Positions 14,521 through 18,499 of a stretch of DNA of 18,499 nucleotides are shown piece by piece. The stretch lies in the NCBI GenBank assembly GCA_021809365.1, contig JAKBAC010000055.1, positions 1 through 18,499 on the forward strand, in the 5' to 3' direction. Positions within the stretch are counted from its first letter, which is position 1. Every line of letters starts with the position of its first letter. A model generated the notes under the pieces. It worked only from the letters and a program-made list of their open reading frames with translations, had not been told where the DNA came from and did no database searches. A program made the translations under genes and the position numbers. The stretch comes from Planctomycetota bacterium (lineage in GTDB: Bacteria; Planctomycetota; Phycisphaerae; WQYP01).

Positions 14521-15529
14521 CGGGATGATTAGATTTTTCCCGGAGGGATGGCAGTACCTCACGAACTTCCGCGGCAATTCTGGTATTAGGGAACTGGTCG
14601 ATAATCTGCTGACCGATTCGTACCGCTTCCGCCCAGTTTTTATCGTTGCATTGCAGGGCAAATTGCACACCCAATTGTTGCAGTTGTTTTTTGAAGACAT
14701 CGCGGGCGATTTCCTTGAATCCCTCGGCCTCGCCGGGCGTGAGGTATTGATCCAGTTGTTTAAGCAATTGCACGCTGAGGTCCACATCATCTTTGGAAAC
14801 AGCGTCTTTCCATTCTTTAAGCAAAAGCCGTTTATGATCTTCCTTGGCAACTTGCAGGCGTTCGGCCAGCAGTTTGACTTCGGGATGGCCGGGAAAATTG
14901 TGTTCCAGCAATTCGATTTCATGTGCGGCGAGAGGCCAGTCGCATTTCTTGAGCAACTGACTGAAGTGGTCAATGGCTTCATGCACCTCGCGTTCAATAA
15001 AGGCCCTGCGGGCGGTTTCAACCATCTCCCGAAATTGGGCCGCCTCTTGACGATTACCGAATCGCCTCTCCATTTCCGCAGCCAGCCAGTAGGCCCCGTC
15101 ATAATCATTTTTCTCAATATCTTCCCGGATGGCGTGTCGCAGGGTGTCCCGATCTTTGTGGCGATAGGCAATCTGCTTGGCGGAATCCGAAAGAGCCGCG
15201 CTGTCGCGAATGGATTCGAGAAGTTGACGCTGGGTTTCCAGCGCTCCGCGCAGTTGCTCATATTTCCAGTGCTCGTCATTGGTCGCCGCGATGCGCAGAG
15301 CGATAAAAGCGTGCATCATCCAGGCCAGACATGCAATGATGACTCCAATCCCCAGCAGCAGAAATCCCCAATCCATTCCCGCGATGGTCGAAGGGCCATT
15401 GGCGGCCCACTTGAAGTTGTGCGATGCGGCAATCAGAAGTCCCACTCCCACCAGCAGGGCCACCAGGCCGATCACGGCAACGATGAAAATAATAAGGCGA
15501 GATCGTTTTGCAAGCTGTTCGAGATTCAT
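14507..15529 (-). CDS. Two-TM protein with TPR-like helical repeats
   Basis: The protein has 340 residues. Two TM segments (about 12-34 and 53-79) are followed by a ~260-residue helical region. Repeating units such as NDYDGAYWLAAEMERRFG (141-158), CDWPLAAHEIELLEHNFPGHPE (196-217) and KNWAEAVRIGQQIIDQFPN (297-315) have the A/G-Y/L spacing and 'xFPxxxE' turns of TPR-like solenoids. It is therefore probably a membrane-anchored scaffold facing the cytoplasm; no enzyme motif is seen. The ATG at 15529 is chosen because AGGAG lies about 9 bases before it. The frame stays open upstream to 15811, but that part carries unlikely Cys/His/Trp-rich sequence. It converges with the YihY gene. Partner and function are unknown. 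Confidence 0.7.
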   Translation of the reverse strand: MNLEQLAKRSRLIIFIVAVIGLVALLVGVGLLIAASHNFKWAANGPSTIAGMDWGFLLLGIGVIIACLAWMMHAFIALRIAATNDEHWKYEQLRGALETQRQLLESIRDSAALSDSAKQIAYRHKDRDTLRHAIREDIEKNDYDGAYWLAAEMERRFGNRQEAAQFREMVETARRAFIEREVHEAIDHFSQLLKKCDWPLAAHEIELLEHNFPGHPEVKLLAERLQVAKEDHKRLLLKEWKDAVSKDDVDLSVQLLKQLDQYLTPGEAEGFKEIARDVFKKQLQQLGVQFALQCNDKNWAEAVRIGQQIIDQFPNTRIAAEVREVLPSLREKSNHPAVAI

Positions 15530-16016
15530 GGGTGCGATCTCCTGAAAAGCGACAGATTCTGGCGGCCAAGTCTGCATATTGTTGAACGGTCGGAGTTCTT
15601 GATTGCCGCCAAGCTCATATATGAGTTTATCGCCGATAAAAATGCCCGTCAACACAAATGCGGAGACAAAACGATAATCACAATGCTTGCCACCGACATT
15701 CCCAGACCAAGTGCATGGCACCCTACGCGAAGTGGTCGTTCCCGCGTAACAGTGGTGGCATAACTTACCGGCGTTACGCCAATCTGCACCCGCCACCATA
15801 GCCTTGGCCATAAAAAAGGCCGCTGGCCGACGTAATGCCTCGCACGCCAGCTTGGATCGTGCCGCACCATCAGCACGATGGTGTACGGTGATTCCGCTGA
15901 AATTATATCGGCGTTTGTTTGCATTTACGACAAATAATGATAATGTTAATTAAGGTTTTGCCATATTATGGGCCGATAAGGCCTTTAAGGTCGTCAGGGT
16001 AGAATGGGTTGCGCCG
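15530..16016. other. Divergent spacer between helical-repeat and amidase-fold genes
   Basis: No intact gene is supported. The minus strand may hold a frameshifted small membrane protein (see the entry at 15535-15924). The AT-rich part near 15930-15970 could host promoters for either direction, but no good -35/-10 pair stands out. A short GGCC-GATAA-GGCC palindrome lies near 15971-15983. Confidence 0.4.
15535..15924 (-). pseudogene. Possible frameshifted small membrane protein
   Basis: From 15924 leftward one minus-strand frame ends in a hydrophobic run (LGLGMSVASIVIIVLS) at a stop near 15649. At the same place the neighbouring frame continues with FVLTGIFIGDKLIYELGG and ...MQTWPPE. Joined by one frameshift near 15655-15665, they would make a continuous TM helix and membrane-proximal segment just before the helical-repeat gene. 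This could be a decayed gene, a sequencing error, or chance. There is no clear ribosome site. Confidence 0.25.
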
Positions 16017-16727
16017 ATGAGTAAAAATTCAAATTCATCTCGACAAGCCAGCACGGCGGTAAATCATCGTCGCGTTTTCACGGTGTTGACATCATTGGTG
16101 GCAACGTTGGCCACGACAGCGGGAATTTTGCTGCTGCTGGAGGGTCAGCCCGTTACGAGCGCCGGACCATACCTGTTAAATTTGTCCAACCTGTCGCAAA
16201 ATTTAGATACACTGATTCGTCCGGCGGTATCGCGGATTCGTCGCTGGAACTACATCATCGTATATCAGTCCGGGGATATGTCCGGCAATGCCGCCGAACT
16301 CTCGGAAGGCAGGAATGTTGGAGGATTACTCAGAACCCGGGCGGCGGGAGAAATGACGTATGGCGGTCAATTCCATTTCGTGGTGGACAACGCCCGCAAT
16401 GGCATTGGAGAACCCGACGGATATGTGCAGCAGGGTCTGGCGTGGCGCAGGCAATTATTCACCGCACCGTATTATTCATGGCCTTATTTAACACGCAATC
16501 ATAATATCGCGTATGCCAATGCCATAGGGGTATGTGTCATAGGTGATGTCAACCGCGCAAGTTATTCAGCCAGTCAGGTGAGCTCCACGATATCGCTGAT
16601 CAGAGCATTGCAACATCGTCTGAACATACCGAATTCCTGCGTCAAGTTGCAGTGGGAAATTCGGGGGCCTGCATCGCCGCGCGAGTTGGCCTTCAGCCGT
16701 ACGTTTCATCGTCTGCTCCGCCGCTGA
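16017..16727 (+). CDS. Membrane-anchored PGRP/amidase_2-fold protein, probably inactive
   Basis: The protein has 236 residues with a short basic N-terminus and a single TM/signal anchor (about 20-42), which places the rest outside the cytoplasm. Residues 75-236 follow the N-acetylmuramoyl-L-alanine amidase (PGRP) layout: WNYIIVYQSGD (77-87) where IIVHHT is normal, GGQFHFVVDN (116-125), NAIGVCVIGDVN (168-179), and a C-terminal LQWEIRGPASP (211-221) where a zinc-binding H-R/K...CPG motif is expected. The usual first and last histidine ligands are thus replaced by Tyr/Gln and Trp. If the alignment is right, it would bind but not cleave peptidoglycan. Start ATG 16017 has a weak ribosome site. The fold is probable; loss of activity is inferred. 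Confidence 0.65.
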   Translation: MSKNSNSSRQASTAVNHRRVFTVLTSLVATLATTAGILLLLEGQPVTSAGPYLLNLSNLSQNLDTLIRPAVSRIRRWNYIIVYQSGDMSGNAAELSEGRNVGGLLRTRAAGEMTYGGQFHFVVDNARNGIGEPDGYVQQGLAWRRQLFTAPYYSWPYLTRNHNIAYANAIGVCVIGDVNRASYSASQVSSTISLIRALQHRLNIPNSCVKLQWEIRGPASPRELAFSRTFHRLLRR

Positions 16728-17059
16728 GTGGCGCGATTCAGCCGCCATTAACTTGTGCTCCGCCTCAGTTTTAATTACGTGTTGATCGATGGCCATGGAG
16801 TTGGCCCGAGCTTGGCTATTTGCGGCGTCGTGCCGACGAGACGGCTTGACGCTGAAGGCTTTCGCCGATGATGTCATACATCGGATCGGCTGGCGGCCTG
16901 GCAACATGAAATTGGGCAGTGAACAAGCACTGGAACATTCCTGCAATACCGAATACCATTCATGCGGATCGTCATGCGGTTGTCGTGTCGCGTACGATTG
17001 GCGGAAGTTTATTTTGATTGCGTAATGAGTATCGCTGTTAAGGAGACGCGCTCAGAGTG
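16728..17059. other. Spacer before the kinase gene
   Basis: About 330 bases lack a supported gene; a 78-codon frame at 16789-17025 has no ribosome site or protein character. No clear promoter pair is visible. The only evident signal is AGGAG at 17041-17045 ahead of the kinase start. Confidence 0.5.
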
Positions 17060-17986
17060 ATGGAAGTGTTACCCGAAATTCCGGATTTCGAAGTACTCTC
17101 GTGCCTGGGGTATGGTGCCAGAAGTACGATCTACGCAGTCTGTGAGATTCGGACCCGGCAGTTATACGCGCTGAAGCGCGTGCTGAGGCGCAACGCCGAA
17201 GATGACCGCTTTTTGGAGCAGGCGGAGCAGGAATTCGCCATCAGCAGCCATTTTGCCCACCCTGCTTTACGAAAAAGCCATCGGATTATCCGCCGCAGAA
17301 AATTCCTCACGATCACCGAATTGCAGCTATTGATGGAACTTTTTGATGGCATATCCCTGGATGCCCAGCGCCCCGCGAGCCTCAAGTCGCTGCTGGAAAT
17401 TTCCTGTCAGGTTGCGGAGGGGCTTTCGGCTCTGCATAAAATGGGCTATGTTCATGCGGACATCAAGCCCAATAACATACTGGTTAACCAGAATAATGAA
17501 TGCAAAATTATTGATTTCGGTCAAAGCTGCGCCATTGGCACGGTGAAAAGCCGGATTCAGGGCACGCCGGATTACATTGCGCCCGAACAAGTCGCGCTTG
17601 GGCCGTTGACGCCCGCGACGGATATTTTTAATTTCGGGGCCAGTCTTTATTGGTGTGTTACGGATCGCCATGTGCCCACGGTAATTCCGAAAAAAAAGAC
17701 CGGAAGCGGTGCCATGGACGTGCGAACACTTATTGCTCCACAGGAAATTAATCCGCGGATTCCGCCGCCGTTGTCGCGCCTGATTTTGGAATGTGTCGAA
17801 AACCGCCCGACCGATCGGCCACGCAGTATGGAAGAGTTGCATGCCCGGTTACAACTTGTGCTCAGCATGAGTACGGCGGATTACCTGCAGCAATCCGGAT
17901 GGGCTGCGGCAGGACACAATGCGGATTCCCGGGATGATACCCGCGCGGGGACCGGATCCCCGGCTGATGAGGACACGGTAACGTAA
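17060..17986 (+). CDS. Hanks-type Ser/Thr protein kinase
   Basis: This is a soluble eukaryotic-like kinase of 308 residues. Numbering from ATG 17060: glycine-rich loop LGYGARSTIY (about 16-25), ATP-anchoring K39 (YALKRV), catalytic loop HADIKPNN (132-139, with D134 and N139), DFG (152-154), and APEQ (174-177). The catalytic loop has HAD rather than HRD, making it a non-RD kinase, so activation-loop control may differ. After the kinase fold (~270) there is only a ~35-residue charged, disordered tail with no TM or sensor domain, unlike PknB-type receptors. AGGAG (17041-17045) sits 14 bases before ATG 17060 and 11 before the adjacent GTG 17057, which is equally possible. The downstream gene is a phosphoesterase, 106 bases away, perhaps co-expressed. 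Substrates are unknown. Confidence 0.9.
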   Translation: MEVLPEIPDFEVLSCLGYGARSTIYAVCEIRTRQLYALKRVLRRNAEDDRFLEQAEQEFAISSHFAHPALRKSHRIIRRRKFLTITELQLLMELFDGISLDAQRPASLKSLLEISCQVAEGLSALHKMGYVHADIKPNNILVNQNNECKIIDFGQSCAIGTVKSRIQGTPDYIAPEQVALGPLTPATDIFNFGASLYWCVTDRHVPTVIPKKKTGSGAMDVRTLIAPQEINPRIPPPLSRLILECVENRPTDRPRSMEELHARLQLVLSMSTADYLQQSGWAAAGHNADSRDDTRAGTGSPADEDTVT

Positions 17987-18047
17987 AGGGTGCCGCAGCG
18001 GAAAATCGCTGATGCTCGCCAGACTTTTAGTTGGCATCGTGGTTCGG

Positions 18048-18063
18048 GCCGCCAATGGGCGGC
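18048..18063 (+). terminator. Short GC hairpin after the kinase gene
   Basis: GCCGCC (18048-18053) and GGCGGC (18058-18063) form a 6-bp stem with an AATG loop, followed by a T/G-rich stretch (GGCGTTTGTTGT). It could be a weak intrinsic terminator or an attenuator, as it lies about 20 bases before the next ribosome site. Confidence 0.3.
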
Positions 18064-18092
18064 GGCGTTTGTTGTGATGGATTAAGGAGTTT

Positions 18093-18499
18093 ATGTCCGC
18101 GCGTGAAACGATTGATTATCTGCGTCAGGGAGCGGCATTAAACCGCGACGATGTGCTGCGCAGTGGACACATGCTGCATTTTCCCGCCACCGGCGAAGTG
18201 GTGGTCGCGGGTGATCTGCACAACCATTGGCGAAATTATGAGAAGATCAAGCTTTTCGCGGCGTTGGATCGTTTCCCGGATCGCCACGTGATTTTGCAGG
18301 AACTGATTCATGGCGGCGCTTTGGGAGCTGAGGGCGAAGATACCAGCATTCAAATGCTGCTGGATGCCATCGACTGGGCGTTTGAATATCCCGGTCGGGT
18401 GCATTTTCTCCTGGCCAACCATGATCTGGCCCAGATTCAGGGCATCCCGATCATGAAGGACGGTTACGACCTCACCGAGCGCTTCAATCGCGGGTTCAG
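18093..18499 (+). CDS. Calcineurin-like metallophosphoesterase (partial, runs off the right edge)
   Basis: The first 135 residues are present with no stop before the window ends. GDLHNHWRNYEKI (about 40-52) supplies the metal-binding D41-x-H43, and ANHD (108-111) corresponds to the GNH[D/E] motif of the PPP/MPE superfamily. The usual GDxxDRG segment is replaced by ILQELIHGG (67-75), so the second metal site is unusual, perhaps using E70 or H73. AGGAG (18085-18089) is only 3 bases before the ATG, a short but workable spacing. It follows the protein kinase on the same strand, and a role as its phosphatase is a tempting but unproven inference. The specific substrate cannot be read from the partial sequence. 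Confidence 0.75.
   Translation, partial: MSARETIDYLRQGAALNRDDVLRSGHMLHFPATGEVVVAGDLHNHWRNYEKIKLFAALDRFPDRHVILQELIHGGALGAEGEDTSIQMLLDAIDWAFEYPGRVHFLLANHDLAQIQGIPIMKDGYDLTERFNRGF

Noticed and set aside
14504..15763. 419-codon plus-strand frame opposite the helical-repeat gene
   Set aside because: It is antisense to a protein with clear TM segments and repeats; the frame itself has no coherent domain and no ribosome site.
16789..17025. 78-codon frame before the kinase
   Set aside because: No ribosome site; Cys-rich and random-looking; no supporting context.
1..18499. CRISPR arrays, tRNA or rRNA genes, complete insertion sequences, integrase or attachment sites
   Set aside because: I looked for direct repeat-spacer patterns, cloverleaf signatures, transposase motifs and tRNA-adjacent duplications and saw none I could support.

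Overview
The window reads as a bacterial chromosome segment with middling to high G+C. It is probably from the Planctomycetota or a related PVC lineage. That placement is an inference from gene style: a soluble Hanks-type kinase, a degenerate peptidoglycan-amidase fold, two-TM/helical-repeat proteins, and intergenic DNA full of degenerate short tandem repeats. No rRNA or marker gene fixes the taxonomy.

Left and centre (375-12612) form a defence island built on a type I restriction-modification locus in an unusual order. hsdR (375-3167) and hsdS (3164-5287) are translationally coupled by an ATGA overlap. hsdM (11116-12612) lies 5.8 kb further on. HsdS carries an extra C-terminal domain resembling the Panacea/SocA (DUF4065) family. 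A remnant of a DUF3800 predicted nuclease lies directly upstream of hsdM.

Between hsdS and hsdM sit two convergent two-gene units. The rightward unit (5558-6633), behind a good sigma70-like promoter at 5486-5514, encodes a two-TM protein and a small FlgT_C-like beta-domain protein. The leftward unit (10388-6856), behind a candidate promoter with an internal palindrome, encodes a GHKL-fold ATPase. It is coupled by another ATGA overlap to a 760-residue protein with two phosphoribosyltransferase-like segments, both lacking the usual acidic pair in the PRPP loop. I do not recognise this ATPase/PRTase pair as a named system; it is the best candidate here for an undescribed defence or stress module.

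From about 12.7 kb rightward the DNA looks like ordinary chromosome. It holds a YihY/BrkB-family membrane protein with a winged-helix-like tail, a convergent two-TM helical-repeat protein, a membrane-anchored amidase-fold protein that seems to have lost its zinc ligands, and a Ser/Thr protein kinase. The window ends inside a calcineurin-like metallophosphoesterase gene.

Tandem AATGAGT-type heptamers occur at the end of hsdS and, inverted, downstream of hsdM. Degenerate 9-10-mer repeats lie upstream of hsdR and in the gap before the DUF3800 remnant. They mark the seams of the island and may record its assembly.
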